Positions 17,878-29,698 of a stretch of DNA of 64,000 nt are shown here, in pieces (positions within the stretch are counted from its first letter, which is position 1; each line of letters begins with the position of its first letter). Origin of the DNA: Pseudomonas palmensis (GTDB lineage: Bacteria; Pseudomonadota; Gammaproteobacteria; Pseudomonadales; Pseudomonadaceae); NCBI RefSeq assembly GCF_017848315.1, contig NZ_JAFKEC010000016.1:1-64000 (forward strand). The letters are read 5' to 3'. Position numbers and translations under genes: made by a program. The notes below the pieces were generated by a model. It saw nothing but the letters and a program-made list of their open reading frames with translations, had not been told where the DNA came from and searched no databases.

Positions 17878-19066
17878 CCAGCAGCGCCGCATCGACGCGG
17901 CGCTGAGACGGTGCCGGTGCCTGTTCGCAGGCGCCGCGCAGGTGCGCCTCGAACTGTTCGACGATGGCCGGCCAGCCCTGGCGGCTGGCATGCTGGCGGG
18001 CATTGAGGCGCACCCGGCGCAAGGTCTCGCTGTCTTCCAGCAGCCAGCTGGCGGCATCGATGAAGGCCTCTGCATCCCCCGGCATGGCCAGTGCGCCACT
18101 GTGCCCATGACGAATGTGCTGGGCTGCTGCGGCCTCGTCGTAGGCCACCACCCCAAGGCCGGAGGCCAGCGCCTCCAGCACCACGTTGCCGAAGGTTTCG
18201 GTCAGGCTCGGGAACAGGAAGATATCCCCCGAGGCGTAGTGTTCGGCCAGGCATTCGCCGCGCTGTACCCCGCAGAACACGGCACCTGGCAACTGCTGCT
18301 CGAGTGCGCCGCGCTGCGGGCCGTCCCCCACCACGATCAGGCGCAGGTTGCGCAGGGGGTAGGCCTTGCGCAGGGCGTCCAGGCACTGGCCGAGCAGGCC
18401 CAGGTTCTTCTCGGTGGCCAGGCGCCCCACATGCAGCAGGGCGATGTCGTCGGGCCCAAGGCCCCACTGGTCGCGCAAGCTCTGGCGGCGCCGGGCCGGG
18501 TTGAACAGGTTGCTGTCGACCCCGCGCGACAGCAGGGTCAGGCGTTCGAAGCCGCGCCGCTGCAGCTCCAGGCGCTGGCTGACGCTGGGCACCAGGGTGC
18601 TGTGGCAGCGATGGTGGAAGCCGCGCAGGTAACGGGTGACCAGCCGCGTGAGCAGGCCGAAGCCGTACTGGCCGGAGTACTGCTGGAAGTTGGTATGAAA
18701 GCCGCTGACCACCGCGATGCCCAGGCGCCGCGCCGCCCGCAGTGCACTCAGGCCCAGTGGCCCCTCGGTGGCGATGTACAGCACGTCCGGGCGGTCGCGG
18801 CGCCAGCGGCGCAGCAGCTTGTGCATCGACACCTGCCCCCATTGCAGGCCGGGGTAGCCGGGCAGGGGCCAGCCACGGCACAACAGCAGGTCGGCCTGCG
18901 CAGGGCCGGCGGCATCGCCGGCCTGGCGCGGGCGCACCAGCTCCACCCGGTGGCCGCGCAGGCGCAGGCCTTCGTGCAGGCGGCCAAGGGTGTTGGCCAC
19001 GCCATTGATTTCGGGTGGGAAGGTTTCGCTGACAAGGGTGATGTGCAGGGCGGCGGGACTGGTCAT
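17846..19066 (-). CDS. Group 1 (GT4) glycosyltransferase
   Basis: Cytoplasmic GT-B fold glycosyltransferase. The 406-residue product starts with the GT4 acceptor motif LVSETFPPEINGVANTLG, has the glycine-rich donor loop HVGRLATEKNLGLL, and the nucleotide-sugar motif ETFGNVVLEALASGLGVVAYD (EX7E type). This branch includes mannosyl- and glucosyltransferases that act on diacylglycerol-linked acceptors, but the substrate is unknown. The ATG at 19066 was chosen because conserved sequence starts there; the frame continues to an ATG at 19123 that would add a 19-residue extension without known match. It overlaps the convergent oxidoreductase gene. Confidence 0.9.
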   Translation of the reverse strand: MTSPAALHITLVSETFPPEINGVANTLGRLHEGLRLRGHRVELVRPRQAGDAAGPAQADLLLCRGWPLPGYPGLQWGQVSMHKLLRRWRRDRPDVLYIATEGPLGLSALRAARRLGIAVVSGFHTNFQQYSGQYGFGLLTRLVTRYLRGFHHRCHSTLVPSVSQRLELQRRGFERLTLLSRGVDSNLFNPARRRQSLRDQWGLGPDDIALLHVGRLATEKNLGLLGQCLDALRKAYPLRNLRLIVVGDGPQRGALEQQLPGAVFCGVQRGECLAEHYASGDIFLFPSLTETFGNVVLEALASGLGVVAYDEAAAAQHIRHGHSGALAMPGDAEAFIDAASWLLEDSETLRRVRLNARQHASRQGWPAIVEQFEAHLRGACEQAPAPSQRRVDAALLVKPGSSAPRG

Positions 19067-19241
19067 GGGAGGATTTTCCGAGGTGCCGATTGCGCCCGGA
19101 TGACAGCAAAATGACGGATACATGACGCCCGATCATTGGCGCTTTTGCGCTGTGAAAATAAGCTTGGCCAGCGCCTCAAGAATGCCGCATCGCCAGCCGA
19201 TGAAGATGCATTCGAATGAGGCTTTCGCTCCAGGAGCGGTG

Positions 19242-20558
19242 ATGTTCAACAGCAAACTGAAACAAGAAAATGCCAGGCTGCGCGAAGAGCTGATGACCAT
19301 GGAGCAGGTCAAGTGCAGCCTGGACAGCGAGATGCTGGTGCTGCAACTGGACCCCCAGGGCCGTATCGAAGCGGTCAACGGCAACTTCGAGAAAGAGATG
19401 CGCTACAGCAGCCAGCAGCTGCTGGGCCGCAACATCGAAGAGATCGTGCCGGCGCATGTGAAGCCGCTGGATTTCTACCAGCGCATGAGGCAGGCGATCA
19501 ACCGCGGCGAGCACCTCAACGGCGCGTTTCGCCTGCTGCGCGGCAACGGCGAGGAAGCCTGGCTGCGCTCGATCCTGCAGCCGGTCAAGGGCAGTGACGG
19601 GCGCCTGCGCTACTTCACCCTGCACTCCAGCGACCTGACCCGCACCATCGAGACGTCACGCGAGCACGAGAGCCTGATCAAGGCCCTGATGCGCTCCACG
19701 GCAGTGATCGAGTTCAACCTCAACGGCGAGGTGCTGGCTGCCAACGACCGCTTCCTCAAGACCATGGGCTATTCCCTGGAGCAGGTGCGCGGCAAGCACC
19801 ACCGCATGTTCTGCGAGCCGGAAGAGTACAACTCGGCGCATTACCAGCAGTTCTGGGAAAAACTGCGCCGTGGCGAGTTCGTGGCCGAGCGCTTCAAGCG
19901 CATCGATGCCCATGGCCGCGTGGTCTGGCTGGAGGCGTCGTACAACCCGATCATCGACGCCCATGACGTGCTGTACAAGGTGGTCAAGTTCGCCACCGTG
20001 ATCACCGACCAGGTCAACCAGGAAGCGGCGGTGGCCCACGCCGCCGACATCGCCTACACCACGTCCCTGGACACCGACTCCAGTGCACGTCGCGCCACCG
20101 AGGTGGTGACTCAGACGGTCGAGGTCATGCGTGGCCTGGAGACGTACATGCAGCAGGCCGCCGACGGCATCGAGGCGCTGGACAAGCAGTCCCAGGTGAT
20201 CGGTTCGATCATCAAGACCATCAGCGACATTGCCGGGCAGACCAACCTGCTGGCGCTCAATGCGGCCATCGAAGCCGCGCGTGCCGGCGAGCAGGGCCGG
20301 GGTTTTGCGGTGGTGGCCGACGAGGTGCGGCAACTGGCCTCGCGCACCAGCACCGCCACCGAGGAAATCGCCCGGGTGGTGCAGCAGAACGCCCAGTTGG
20401 CCAAGGCGGCGGTCGACATCATCGACAACAGCAAGCGCCAGGCCGAAGAGGGCCTGTCGCTGGCCGGGCAGACCGGTACGGTGATCGTCGAGATTCAGGA
20501 CGGGGCGCAGAAGGTGGTGGACGCGGTCGGCCAGTTCTCCAACCAGCTGGCGCCCTGA
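19242..20558 (+). CDS. Soluble PAS-PAS methyl-accepting chemotaxis protein (BdlA-like)
   Basis: Cytoplasmic chemoreceptor-like sensor. The 438-residue protein has no membrane segment. It begins with a short coiled coil ([17 protein letters not shown]), then two PAS domains (about 25-130 and 145-255; [10 protein letters not shown] and [10 protein letters not shown] openings), then an MCP signalling domain with the hairpin tip [19 protein letters not shown] (about 330-350). Architecture and length match BdlA of P. aeruginosa, which controls biofilm dispersion through c-di-GMP. CAGGAGC lies 6 nt before the chosen ATG; upstream in-frame ATGs lack this. The ortholog relation is an inference; other double-PAS MCPs exist in the genus. 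Confidence 0.9.
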   Translation: MFNSKLKQENARLREELMTMEQVKCSLDSEMLVLQLDPQGRIEAVNGNFEKEMRYSSQQLLGRNIEEIVPAHVKPLDFYQRMRQAINRGEHLNGAFRLLRGNGEEAWLRSILQPVKGSDGRLRYFTLHSSDLTRTIETSREHESLIKALMRSTAVIEFNLNGEVLAANDRFLKTMGYSLEQVRGKHHRMFCEPEEYNSAHYQQFWEKLRRGEFVAERFKRIDAHGRVVWLEASYNPIIDAHDVLYKVVKFATVITDQVNQEAAVAHAADIAYTTSLDTDSSARRATEVVTQTVEVMRGLETYMQQAADGIEALDKQSQVIGSIIKTISDIAGQTNLLALNAAIEAARAGEQGRGFAVVADEVRQLASRTSTATEEIARVVQQNAQLAKAAVDIIDNSKRQAEEGLSLAGQTGTVIVEIQDGAQKVVDAVGQFSNQLAP

Positions 20559-20564
20559 CGGCGC

Positions 20565-20593
20565 GGTGGCGGCGGCCTTGCACCGTCGCCACC
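20565..20593. terminator. GC-rich hairpin between convergent genes
   Basis: GGTGGCG (20565-20571) and CGCCACC (20587-20593) form a perfect 7-bp stem between the BdlA-like and cysZ genes. There is no T-run, so its role as a terminator is only a possibility. Confidence 0.35.
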
Positions 20594-20609
20594 GTCGCCC
20601 CGGCAACCG

Positions 20610-21338
20610 TCAGCCGCGTTCGCGTACCCAGAACAGCGTGGCACCGGCGATGGCGGCAGGCATCATCACGATGTTCACGAACGGGATCAGCAGCACCAGG
20701 TACACCGAGCCGCCAAAGCCCAGGCTCTGCCAGCGCTTGGCGCGCAGCCAGGCGAGCATGTCCTGCCAGCTCATCTTGTTGTTGTCTGCCGGGTAGTCGA
20801 TGTACTGGATGGCCATCATCCAGACACCGAACAGCAGCCACAGCGGTGCGGCCACGATGTTGACCACCGGGATCCACGACAGGATGAACAGCGCCAGGGC
20901 GCGCGGCACGAAGTAGCCCAGCTTGCGCAGTTCGCGGCTCAGGGTGCGCGGCACCATGGCGGCCAGTTCGCCCCAGCTGAAGGCCGGGAACGGGTCGGTG
21001 CCACGTACCACCACCTCGACCTTTTCGGCCAGAAAACCGTTGAACGGTGCCGCGATGATGTTGGCCAGCATGGTGAAGGTGAAGAACACCATCAGCACCA
21101 CCAGCACCACGAATAGCGGCCACAGCACATAGTTGAGAAAGCTCAGCCAGCCCGGCAGGGTCGGGATCAGCGAGTCCACCCACAGGCTGAACTGGTGACC
21201 GGCAAAATAGATCAGGCCCACGAACAGCAGCAGGTTGACCGCCAGCGGCAGCAGTACGAACAGGCGCAGGCCCGGGCTCAGGACCAGTTTCAGGCCCTCG
21301 CGCAGGTATTGGGGGCCAGACAGGACAGGGGCTTGCAT
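20610..21338 (-). CDS. cysZ: CysZ family sulfate permease
   Basis: Inner-membrane protein of the EI24/CysZ family, which takes up sulfate for cysteine synthesis. The 242-residue protein has hydrophobic segments at about 25-45, 65-95 and 145-180 and near the C-terminus, and family features such as [27 protein letters not shown] and [17 protein letters not shown] lies just before the ATG. It is divergent from trxB, a gene order seen in other pseudomonads. Confidence 0.93.
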   Translation of the reverse strand: MQAPVLSGPQYLREGLKLVLSPGLRLFVLLPLAVNLLLFVGLIYFAGHQFSLWVDSLIPTLPGWLSFLNYVLWPLFVVLVVLMVFFTFTMLANIIAAPFNGFLAEKVEVVVRGTDPFPAFSWGELAAMVPRTLSRELRKLGYFVPRALALFILSWIPVVNIVAAPLWLLFGVWMMAIQYIDYPADNNKMSWQDMLAWLRAKRWQSLGFGGSVYLVLLIPFVNIVMMPAAIAGATLFWVRERG

Positions 21339-22636
<1,298 letters not shown>

Positions 22637-22639
22637 TTG

Positions 22640-22710
22640 GCCCCTTCGCCGGCAAGGCCGGCTCCTACAGGTTCATGCACAACCCTGTAGGAGCCGGCCT
22701 TGCCGGCGAT
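22640..22710. repeat. Inverted pair of REP elements
   Basis: CCCCTTCGCCGGCAAGGCC...CTCCTACAGG and its reverse complement (CCTGTAGGAG...TTGCCGGCGA) flank a short spacer between the convergent trxB and nadC genes. It is a likely read-through barrier for both. Confidence 0.85.
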
Positions 22711-22715
22711 GTTTC

Positions 22716-23564
22716 TTACAGGCTCAGGCGCATCGACAGGTCCACTGCCTTCACATCCTTGGTCATTGCCCCGATCGAGATGTAGTCCACCCCCGTCTCG
22801 GCAATTGCGCGCAACGTGCTTTCGCTGATCCCGCCGCTGGCTTCCAGCTTGGCCTTGCCGGCATTGAGGCGCACCGCCTCGCGCATTTCGTCCAGGTTCA
22901 GCTCGTCGAGCATGACGATGTCGGCCCCGGCCTCCAGCGCCTGCTGCAGTTCATCCAGGCTCTCCACCTCGATTTCCACCGGCTTGCCCGGCGCAATGCG
23001 GCGCGCCGCAGCGATCGCTTCGGCAATCCCGCCGCTGGCGGCAATGTGGTTTTCCTTGATCAGAAACGCGTCGTACAGGCCGATGCGATGATTGTGGCAG
23101 CCGCCGCAGGTCACTGCGTACTTCTGCGCCAGGCGCAGGCCCGGCAGGGTCTTGCGCGTATCCAGCAGCTTGACCTGGGTATCGGTCACCAGGTCGGCCA
23201 GGTGCCGCGCATGGGTGGCCACCCCCGACAGCAGCTGCAAAAAGTTCAGCGCGCTGCGCTCGCCGGTCAGCAGCGAGCGGGCCGGCCCTTTCAGGTGGAA
23301 CAGTGCCTGATTGGCCGTGGCCCGGTCGCCGTCCTTGACCTGCCAGTGCACCGCCACCCGCGGGTCGAGCTGACGAAACACCGCGTCCACCCAGGCCGTG
23401 CCGCTGATCACGCAGTCGTCGCGGGTAATGATGGTGGCCTTGGCCAGGCGCTCGGCAGGAATCAGCTGGGCGGTGATGTCGCCGCTGCCGACATCCTCGA
23501 GCAACGCACGGCGCACGTTGGCTTCGATTTCGGCGGTCAGGTCGGCGAGGCGTAGATTCGGCAT
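22716..23564 (-). CDS. nadC: Nicotinate-nucleotide pyrophosphorylase (quinolinate phosphoribosyltransferase)
   Basis: Converts quinolinate and PRPP to nicotinate mononucleotide in NAD synthesis. The 282-residue protein shows the family blocks [12 protein letters not shown] near the N-terminus, [33 protein letters not shown] with catalytic Arg and Lys, [12 protein letters not shown], and [12 protein letters not shown] plus EASGGI. The ATG at 23564 has GGAG 8 nt upstream; an in-frame GTG 12 nt earlier overlaps that ribosome binding site and is rejected. Confidence 0.97.
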   Translation of the reverse strand: MPNLRLADLTAEIEANVRRALLEDVGSGDITAQLIPAERLAKATIITRDDCVISGTAWVDAVFRQLDPRVAVHWQVKDGDRATANQALFHLKGPARSLLTGERSALNFLQLLSGVATHARHLADLVTDTQVKLLDTRKTLPGLRLAQKYAVTCGGCHNHRIGLYDAFLIKENHIAASGGIAEAIAAARRIAPGKPVEIEVESLDELQQALEAGADIVMLDELNLDEMREAVRLNAGKAKLEASGGISESTLRAIAETGVDYISIGAMTKDVKAVDLSMRLSL

Positions 23565-23813
23565 GGTGGGCTCCACAAGCTAGGTGGCCGCGATTATAGG
23601 GCAGCCCGGGGCGGGCGTGCAGCAATCCGCCTTTGGTCGCAGCAAATGAGCATTTGCGCCCCATGGCGGTCTATCCACAGGCTGGCCGAAACGTACTGCA
23701 CAGTTCGCTGGCAGGCCGCGCGTTTTTGCCAGATAATGCGCGCCTTGTAATTGGCGTCATGACTTTGACAGCCATTCAATCCACTTCGTAGCCAACCCAG
23801 CAAGGAGACCGGG

Positions 23814-25988
23814 ATGCCCAATGACGGGAAGGTGGTGCCGTTCAAGGCGGCCACCGATCAGGCGTCACGCACGCCGTTCGCTCGTCTGCCGGTCATCCTG
23901 CTGCAAGTGCGCGACAAGGCAGCGCAGCACCTGCGCCAGGCGCTGCAGGGGCTGTTCGACAACGCCGACGACACGCTCTTCGAAATGGCCGACACGGCCT
24001 CCGACAACCATGACCGCAGCCTGTTCTTCGAAGCGATGCGCGACCTGCGCCTCAAGCGCAAGAGCATCGAGCGTGCCTTCCTCGACCTGTTCTATGACGC
24101 CTTCATCGATATTGCCGGCAACGACCCGACAGCGCCGTTGGCGCGCCGTGGCTACGACAGGCAGGCGCTGATGGCCGACGATGCGCGTGAGCGGGCCCAG
24201 GCTGTGGAGACGATGGTGGCCCGCGTGGCCACGCGTGACGGCTTCGCCCTCGGCCAGCTGACCCTGCGCATGAACAGCCTGATCAGCCAGCGCCTGGACG
24301 ATCGCGCCAACCCGCTGGGGCCGGCGCTGCTGTGCGAGTACTTTCTGCAGGCCGGGCGCAGCCTGGGCGTGGGCATCAAGGTCAAGCTGATACTGCTCAA
24401 GCTGTTCGAGCGTTACGTGCTGTGCGACGTCGGCCAGTTGTACGGCGAAGCCAACCAGCTGTTGAGCGCCACCGGGATCCTGCCCGACCTCAAGAGCGCG
24501 CCGGGCTGGCGCACCCCGGCGGCCGAACCGGCGCACCCGGCCGGCGATCCGGAGGTCAAGCCAGCCCCGCTGATGGCCGATGCCGGGGCGCAGGCCGCCT
24601 TCGCCTCGCTGCAGGTGCTGTTGTCCCCGGTGCGCGGTCGGGTGGCCCCGCGCCTGGAGCCCTATGACCGGGTGCAGCCGATCAGCAGGCAGGATCTGCT
24701 GCGCCTGCTCTCGCACCTGCAGCAGTTCGTGCCGGCAGCGGGGGAGGTGCAGGACTTCGACCTGCGCCACCAGCTGGAGCAGCTGCTGACCCGGGCCAGC
24801 GTGCAAAGCGGCAAGTACCGCAGGGTCGAGGTGATCGATGAGGATGTGATCAACCTGATCGCCATGCTCTTCGACTTCATCCTCGGCGATCGCAACCTGC
24901 CGCATTCGCTGCGCCAGTTGATCGCACGCCTGCAGATCCCGATGCTCAAGGTGGCGCTGCTCGACAAGAGCTTCTTCAGCCGCGCCACCCACCCGGCGCG
25001 CCGCCTGCTCGACGAGATTGCCGCAGTGGCGATGGGCTGGGGCGCGCGTGATGACGTGCAGCGCGACGAGCTGTACCTGCGGGTCGAGGCCATCGTGCAG
25101 CGCCTGCTCACCGATTTTGCCGACGACCCGCAGATCTTCGCCGAGCTGCTGGCCGAGTTCCTTGCCTTCAGTGCCGATGAGCGCCGCCGTACCGAGTTGC
25201 TCGAACAGCGCACCCGCGATGCCGAAGAGGGCCGGGCACGCACCGTGCTGGCGCGCCAGCAGGTTGAAAGCGAACTCAACCTGCGCCTGCTCGGCAAGTG
25301 CCTGCCGCAAGGCGTGGTACGGGTGATCGAGCAGGCCTGGAGCCAGGTGCTGCTGCTGGCCTGCCTCAAGCATGGGCGGGGTTCGACCCAGTGGCAGGAC
25401 GCGCTGGCCAACATGGACCTGTTGCTCTGGAGCGTCGAGTCACACACAGGCGACGACCGTGCACGGCTGCTGGAGCAGGTGCCGGGCCTGCTCAAGGCCC
25501 TGCGCGAGGGGTTGACCCGGGTTGCCTACGATCCCTTTGCCACCAGCGAGTTCTTCGCCCAGCTCGAAGCGCTGCACCTGCAGGCTGTGGAAGGGGCAGG
25601 GCACCCCGGCCAGGCGCGTATTGAGCGGGTGCTGGTGCGTGATCGGATCGTGCTGCTGGGGCCGGAGTCGGTGGCGGCGGGCGGGCTGTGCTCCAGCCTG
25701 CCCGACGACGACCCGGCGCTGCACCAGGTGCGCGACCTGCGCCCGGGGGCCTGGATCGAGCTGCGCGATGAGGATGACGAGCCGGTGCGCGGCAAGCTGA
25801 TCGCGATCATCGACAGCACCCACACCTATGTGTTCGTCGACCGTACCGGGCGCAAGCTGCGCGAATGGTCGCAGCAGGGGCTTGCCGGGGCGTTGAGCCA
25901 GGGCCAGGTACGCCTGCTCGATGCCACCCAGCTGTTCGAACGTGCACTGGGTTCGGTGGTCAGCCAACTGCGTCAGCGCCAACCCTGA
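23814..25988 (+). CDS. DUF1631 family protein
   Basis: Conserved 724-residue cytoplasmic protein of unknown function. It is largely alpha-helical with Arg/Leu-rich stretches, an early SLFFEAMRDLRLKRKSIERAF-like block (about 65-90), a low-complexity Ala/Pro linker (about 235-255), and a C-terminal beta-rich region (about 640-700) around PGAWIELRDEDDEPVRGKL. AAGGAGACC precedes the ATG. The position between nadC and ampD matches other Pseudomonas genomes, which supports a real conserved gene but does not reveal its job. Confidence 0.88.
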   Translation: MPNDGKVVPFKAATDQASRTPFARLPVILLQVRDKAAQHLRQALQGLFDNADDTLFEMADTASDNHDRSLFFEAMRDLRLKRKSIERAFLDLFYDAFIDIAGNDPTAPLARRGYDRQALMADDARERAQAVETMVARVATRDGFALGQLTLRMNSLISQRLDDRANPLGPALLCEYFLQAGRSLGVGIKVKLILLKLFERYVLCDVGQLYGEANQLLSATGILPDLKSAPGWRTPAAEPAHPAGDPEVKPAPLMADAGAQAAFASLQVLLSPVRGRVAPRLEPYDRVQPISRQDLLRLLSHLQQFVPAAGEVQDFDLRHQLEQLLTRASVQSGKYRRVEVIDEDVINLIAMLFDFILGDRNLPHSLRQLIARLQIPMLKVALLDKSFFSRATHPARRLLDEIAAVAMGWGARDDVQRDELYLRVEAIVQRLLTDFADDPQIFAELLAEFLAFSADERRRTELLEQRTRDAEEGRARTVLARQQVESELNLRLLGKCLPQGVVRVIEQAWSQVLLLACLKHGRGSTQWQDALANMDLLLWSVESHTGDDRARLLEQVPGLLKALREGLTRVAYDPFATSEFFAQLEALHLQAVEGAGHPGQARIERVLVRDRIVLLGPESVAAGGLCSSLPDDDPALHQVRDLRPGAWIELRDEDDEPVRGKLIAIIDSTHTYVFVDRTGRKLREWSQQGLAGALSQGQVRLLDATQLFERALGSVVSQLRQRQP

Positions 25989-26067
25989 GCGCCCGCACTT
26001 TTTAACGATACAACCGTCGATTCCTCGGGGCATACTGCGCCAGAGCCCTCATGCTTCAGGATCTTCT

Positions 26068-26628
26068 ATGCAACTTGACCACGCTACTGGCTGGGTCGCT
26101 GGCGTCACCCATTGCCCTTCCCCCAACTTCAACGCGCGCCCCGAGGGCGAAGCCATCAGCCTGCTGGTGATCCACAACATCAGCCTGCCGCCCGGACAGT
26201 TCGGCACCGGCAAGGTGCAGGCGTTCTTCCAGAACCGCCTGCCCATCGCCGAGCATGCGTTTTTCGAGCAGATCAAGGACCTGCGTGTATCGGCGCACTT
26301 TCTGATCGAGCGTGACGGCAGGGTCACCCAGTTCGTCTCGTGCCTGGACCGGGCCTGGCATGCCGGGGTATCGCGCTTCGAGGGCCGCGAGGGCTGCAAC
26401 GACTTTTCCGTGGGCATCGAACTCGAAGGCACCGATCAGACGCCGTTCACAGACGCCCAGTACACTGCCCTGCAACACTTGACCCTGCAACTGCAGGCTG
26501 CCTGGCCCATCGCGGGGCGAATCCGCGGCCACAGCGACATTGCGCCGGGGCGCAAGACCGACCCGGGGCCGGCGTTCGACTGGGAACGCTATCGCGCCAG
26601 CCTGCACGTCAACGAGGACAGATCATGA
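26068..26628 (+). CDS. ampD: 1,6-anhydro-N-acetylmuramyl-L-alanine amidase AmpD
   Basis: Cytoplasmic zinc amidase that recycles anhydromuropeptides and thereby keeps AmpR-controlled beta-lactamase uninduced. The 186-residue protein shows the Amidase_2 zinc ligands His36 (VIHNISLP), His155 and Asp165 (RGHSDIAPGRKTDPG), plus FSVGIELEG with the conserved Glu. The ATG follows a short AGGA; a frame extending upstream to 25921 runs into the preceding gene and is not used. The stop codon overlaps the ampE start (ATGA). Confidence 0.96.
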   Translation: MQLDHATGWVAGVTHCPSPNFNARPEGEAISLLVIHNISLPPGQFGTGKVQAFFQNRLPIAEHAFFEQIKDLRVSAHFLIERDGRVTQFVSCLDRAWHAGVSRFEGREGCNDFSVGIELEGTDQTPFTDAQYTALQHLTLQLQAAWPIAGRIRGHSDIAPGRKTDPGPAFDWERYRASLHVNEDRS

Positions 26629-27458
26629 GTTTTCTGGTGTTACTGCTGGTGCTGTGGGTCGAGAAGTTCTCGGCGCTGCGCCAGCGCCTGCAACGCGACG
26701 GCTTCTTTCTCACCGAACTGGCCCGCCTGGAGCGCAGGCCCAAGGCCGACCCCTGGTGGGTGCTGGGCATTCTGGTGCTGTTGCCGGTGGTGGTACTGGC
26801 GCTGCTGCTGCACGTGCTCGACCCGGTCGCCTATGGCCTGCTGGCCCTGCCGGTGCACCTGCTGGTGCTGATCTACAGCCTGGGCCGGGGCGATGTGAAG
26901 GCGGCGCTGGGGCCGTTTCGCGATGCCTGGCGACGCGGCGATGAACAGGCGGCCGTGCACGTGGCCGAGCGCGACCTGGGGGTGACGGCCGACGACAGCC
27001 AGGGCCTGATCCAGAAGGTGCAGGGGCACCTGCTGTGGCAGGCCTACCAGAGCTTCTTTGCGGTGATCTTCTGGTATGTGCTGCTGGGCCCGGCTGCAGC
27101 GCTGGCTTACCGGCTGCTGGCGCTGACGGGCGAGCGGGCCGGCAACCCGGCGGTACAGGAACGCGCCCGGCAGTTGCGCCACGCCTTCGACTGGGCGCCG
27201 GTGCGGGTACTGGCCGCCAGTTTTGCACTGGTGGGCAACTTTGTGGCGGTCAGCCGCATGATGCTGCACGAACTGCTCAACTGGCACATCGGTGCGCCGC
27301 GCCTGGTGGAGCAGGCGGGCACGGCAGCGGCGGAGATTCCCGCCGACGTCGAGGCCGGCCCGCAAGGCCTGACCGGGCTCGACAGCCTGTGGGAACTGCT
27401 GCTGCGTGCCGCCGTGCTCTGGTACGCGGGCTTTGCCCTGTGGACCGTGCTCGGCTGA
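26625..27458 (+). CDS. ampE: AmpE regulatory membrane protein
   Basis: Inner-membrane protein encoded with ampD and linked in Enterobacteria to beta-lactamase signalling. The 277-residue protein opens with MSFLVLLLVLWVEKFS, has hydrophobic segments at about 45-85, 145-170 and 190-210 and at the C-terminus, and a large cytoplasmic loop with DAWRRGDEQAA and QSFFAVIFWYVLLGP, all typical of AmpE. Its ATG overlaps the ampD stop by 4 nt, so the pair is translationally coupled. Confidence 0.94.
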   Translation: MSFLVLLLVLWVEKFSALRQRLQRDGFFLTELARLERRPKADPWWVLGILVLLPVVVLALLLHVLDPVAYGLLALPVHLLVLIYSLGRGDVKAALGPFRDAWRRGDEQAAVHVAERDLGVTADDSQGLIQKVQGHLLWQAYQSFFAVIFWYVLLGPAAALAYRLLALTGERAGNPAVQERARQLRHAFDWAPVRVLAASFALVGNFVAVSRMMLHELLNWHIGAPRLVEQAGTAAAEIPADVEAGPQGLTGLDSLWELLLRAAVLWYAGFALWTVLG

Positions 27459-27609
27459 CTCACAACGTGTAAACGGGCTGCCGCAACGGCGGCTCGTTCC
27501 TACAGGCCGCCGCTACTGGTGGTTAACCTTAAGTTACAAAACTTCCCTTCGATATGCGCTATACAGAGGCTGCTGACGATCGCCAGTGGCCTAGTGCTAT
27601 TGCGCAGAA

Positions 27610-27617
27610 AACAATAA
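27610..27617 (+). promoter_or_regulatory. Hfq/Crc-type A-rich (CA) motif before a chemoreceptor gene
   Basis: AACAATAA matches the AAYAAYAA catabolite-activity motif bound by Hfq with Crc in Pseudomonas mRNAs. It sits inside GAAAACAATAAGAAATC, only about 9 nt upstream of the AAAGGAG ribosome binding site of the following gene, the position used at known repressed targets. Confidence 0.5.
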
Positions 27618-27638
27618 GAAATCGAAAGGAGACGACCC

Positions 27639-29657
27639 TTGAAGCGCCTCTTGTATCCGGCAATCGCATTGATGAACCGGCTGAGCTTCGGCATGAAGTT
27701 CAGCCTGATCAGCGTGCTGTTCTTTCTGCCCATGCTGGTCACCAATTTCTATCTGGTGCGCGACGCCTATGCCAAGTTCCACGCCACCCGTGTGGAGCTG
27801 CACAGCCTCGGCCTGCTGAGCGAGAGCCTGGCCGTGCGCGGTGATCTGGAGAGCCTGGGCAACCTGGTGCAGATCAACGCGGTGCTGGGGCAGTCCGGCA
27901 AGGCCGACGACCTGGAGGCGCGCATCGATGCGCTGGAACAGCAGGTGGCAAAGCGCGTGGCCGCGCTGGCCCCGATGACCGAGGACCCGGCCCAGGTGCA
28001 GGCCTTCACCGCCCGGCGCGACGAGTTGCTGGCAGGGCTCGAGGCGGCGCGGGCCGACTCCTCGCTGCAGACCCGTGCAGCCCTGTACGACGCCCTGCTG
28101 GCGCAGGCGCAGCTGCTTGGCAAGCTGGTGGTCAGCCAGTCGGGCCTTGGCCAGGACAGCGATGCCGGCGTGCGCCAGATGGGCGAGCTGCTGACCACGG
28201 TCACCGCCCAGGTCACCCAGACCCTGGGTGAAGGCCGCGCAATCGGGGCTTACTCGCTGGGCCAGGGGTTTCTCAACTCATCGGCCAGTACCCGTTTCGA
28301 AGAACTGCTCAAAAGCCTCGACAAGCTGTCGGCCGACTACGCCATTCGCCTGCAGGACGCCCTGGGCGACGAGCCGCGGCTGGCCAGCCAGGCCGCCAGC
28401 AGCCAGGCGTCGCTCAAGCAGGCCAGCGAGCTGCTCGAAGACCAGGTGGTGATGGCCGATACCCTCGACGCGCCGTGGCCGGCGTTCTACCAGCAGGTCA
28501 GCGGCCTGATCGAGCAGACCTACCTGCTCAATGGCGCCACCCTGCAGGTGCTCGAACAGCAGTTGCAGGCGCGCCTGGGCGACTACCGCCAGCACATGGT
28601 GCTGCTGGTGCTGGCCCTGGCGGCGGTGTTCATGCTGATCGGCTACCTGTATGGCGGCTTCTATGCCTCCACCCGCAGCACCCTGCGTACCCTGGGCAAG
28701 GTGATGGACAAGGTGGCCGGGGGCGACATGACGGTGACCTTCCAGGCCCGCAGTCGCGACGAGCTGGGCGAGCTGGGCGAGGTGTTCAACACCACGGTGC
28801 GGCGCATCCATGACCTGATCGAGCGGGTCGGGCAGACGGTGGCCGAGGTGGAACACCAGGCCGAGCAGGTGCATGCGGTATCGGCGCGCAGCAACCAGGC
28901 GGTGAGCGGCCAGCGCGGGCAGATCGAGCAGGTGGCCACGGCCATGAACCAGATGTCGGCCACTGCCCAGGAAGTGGCGCGCAGCGCTGCGGCAGCCGTG
29001 AACAGCGCCCACGGGGTCAACCGCGAGACGGTCAGCGGGCGCGAGCTGGTGGAGTCGCAGCAGGGCAGCATTGCCGGGCTGGCGGCCGAAATCGACCAGT
29101 CGGTGGGGGTGATCAACCAGCTGGTCAGCGACAGCCAGCAGATCAGCCAGGTGCTGGAGGTGATCAAGAGCATCGCCGGGCAGACCAACCTGCTGGCGCT
29201 CAACGCCGCCATCGAGGCGGCGCGGGCCGGGGAGCAGGGGCGTGGCTTCGCGGTGGTGGCCGACGAGGTACGCACGCTGGCCAAGCGCACGCAGCAGTCG
29301 ACCGAGGAAATCGACCAGATGATCTCACGCCTGCAGGGCGGGGTGGAGGCGGCGGTGCGGGCGATGGACAGCAGTCACCAGATGGCGGCGGGCACCGTGG
29401 GGCAGTCGCAGCAGGTGCAGCAGGCGCTGGTCAACATTCTGGGGGCGATGGGCAGCATCGTGGAGCAGAACCAGCAGATTGCGGCGGCGGTGGAGCAGCA
29501 GACGGCGGTGGCGCATGACATCGACCTGAACATCGTGCAGATCAATCGCGCGGCCGAGCACACCACCGAGGGCGCGCACCAGACCGAAGATGCGAGCCGG
29601 CAGCTGTCGGCGCAGGTGATGGAGTTGAAGCAGTTGATCGGGGCGTTCAGGGTCTGA
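27639..29657 (+). CDS. Transmembrane methyl-accepting chemotaxis protein
   Basis: Chemoreceptor of 672 residues. It has TM1 at about 20-41, a long helical periplasmic sensor of about 275 residues without an obvious Cache motif, TM2 at about 319-344 ([20 protein letters not shown]), a HAMP domain (about 345-397) and an MCP signalling domain with the conserved tip [19 protein letters not shown] near 510-530. The start is a TTG: AAAGGAG lies 7 nt upstream, whereas the first in-frame ATG is 33 nt further and has no ribosome binding site. A gene of this kind follows ampE in P. aeruginosa (PA4520). The ligand is unknown. Confidence 0.94.
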   Translation: MKRLLYPAIALMNRLSFGMKFSLISVLFFLPMLVTNFYLVRDAYAKFHATRVELHSLGLLSESLAVRGDLESLGNLVQINAVLGQSGKADDLEARIDALEQQVAKRVAALAPMTEDPAQVQAFTARRDELLAGLEAARADSSLQTRAALYDALLAQAQLLGKLVVSQSGLGQDSDAGVRQMGELLTTVTAQVTQTLGEGRAIGAYSLGQGFLNSSASTRFEELLKSLDKLSADYAIRLQDALGDEPRLASQAASSQASLKQASELLEDQVVMADTLDAPWPAFYQQVSGLIEQTYLLNGATLQVLEQQLQARLGDYRQHMVLLVLALAAVFMLIGYLYGGFYASTRSTLRTLGKVMDKVAGGDMTVTFQARSRDELGELGEVFNTTVRRIHDLIERVGQTVAEVEHQAEQVHAVSARSNQAVSGQRGQIEQVATAMNQMSATAQEVARSAAAAVNSAHGVNRETVSGRELVESQQGSIAGLAAEIDQSVGVINQLVSDSQQISQVLEVIKSIAGQTNLLALNAAIEAARAGEQGRGFAVVADEVRTLAKRTQQSTEEIDQMISRLQGGVEAAVRAMDSSHQMAAGTVGQSQQVQQALVNILGAMGSIVEQNQQIAAAVEQQTAVAHDIDLNIVQINRAAEHTTEGAHQTEDASRQLSAQVMELKQLIGAFRV

Positions 29658-29667
29658 GCGAGGGCTG

Positions 29668-29690
29668 GGCCCTTCGCCGGCAAGGCGCAG
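29668..29690. repeat. Solitary degenerate REP element
   Basis: CCCTTCGCCGGCAAGG matches one arm of the REP pairs elsewhere in the window, but the opposite arm is missing. It lies between the chemoreceptor and TatD genes, which converge. Confidence 0.6.
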
Positions 29691-29698
29691 GGGCGGTA

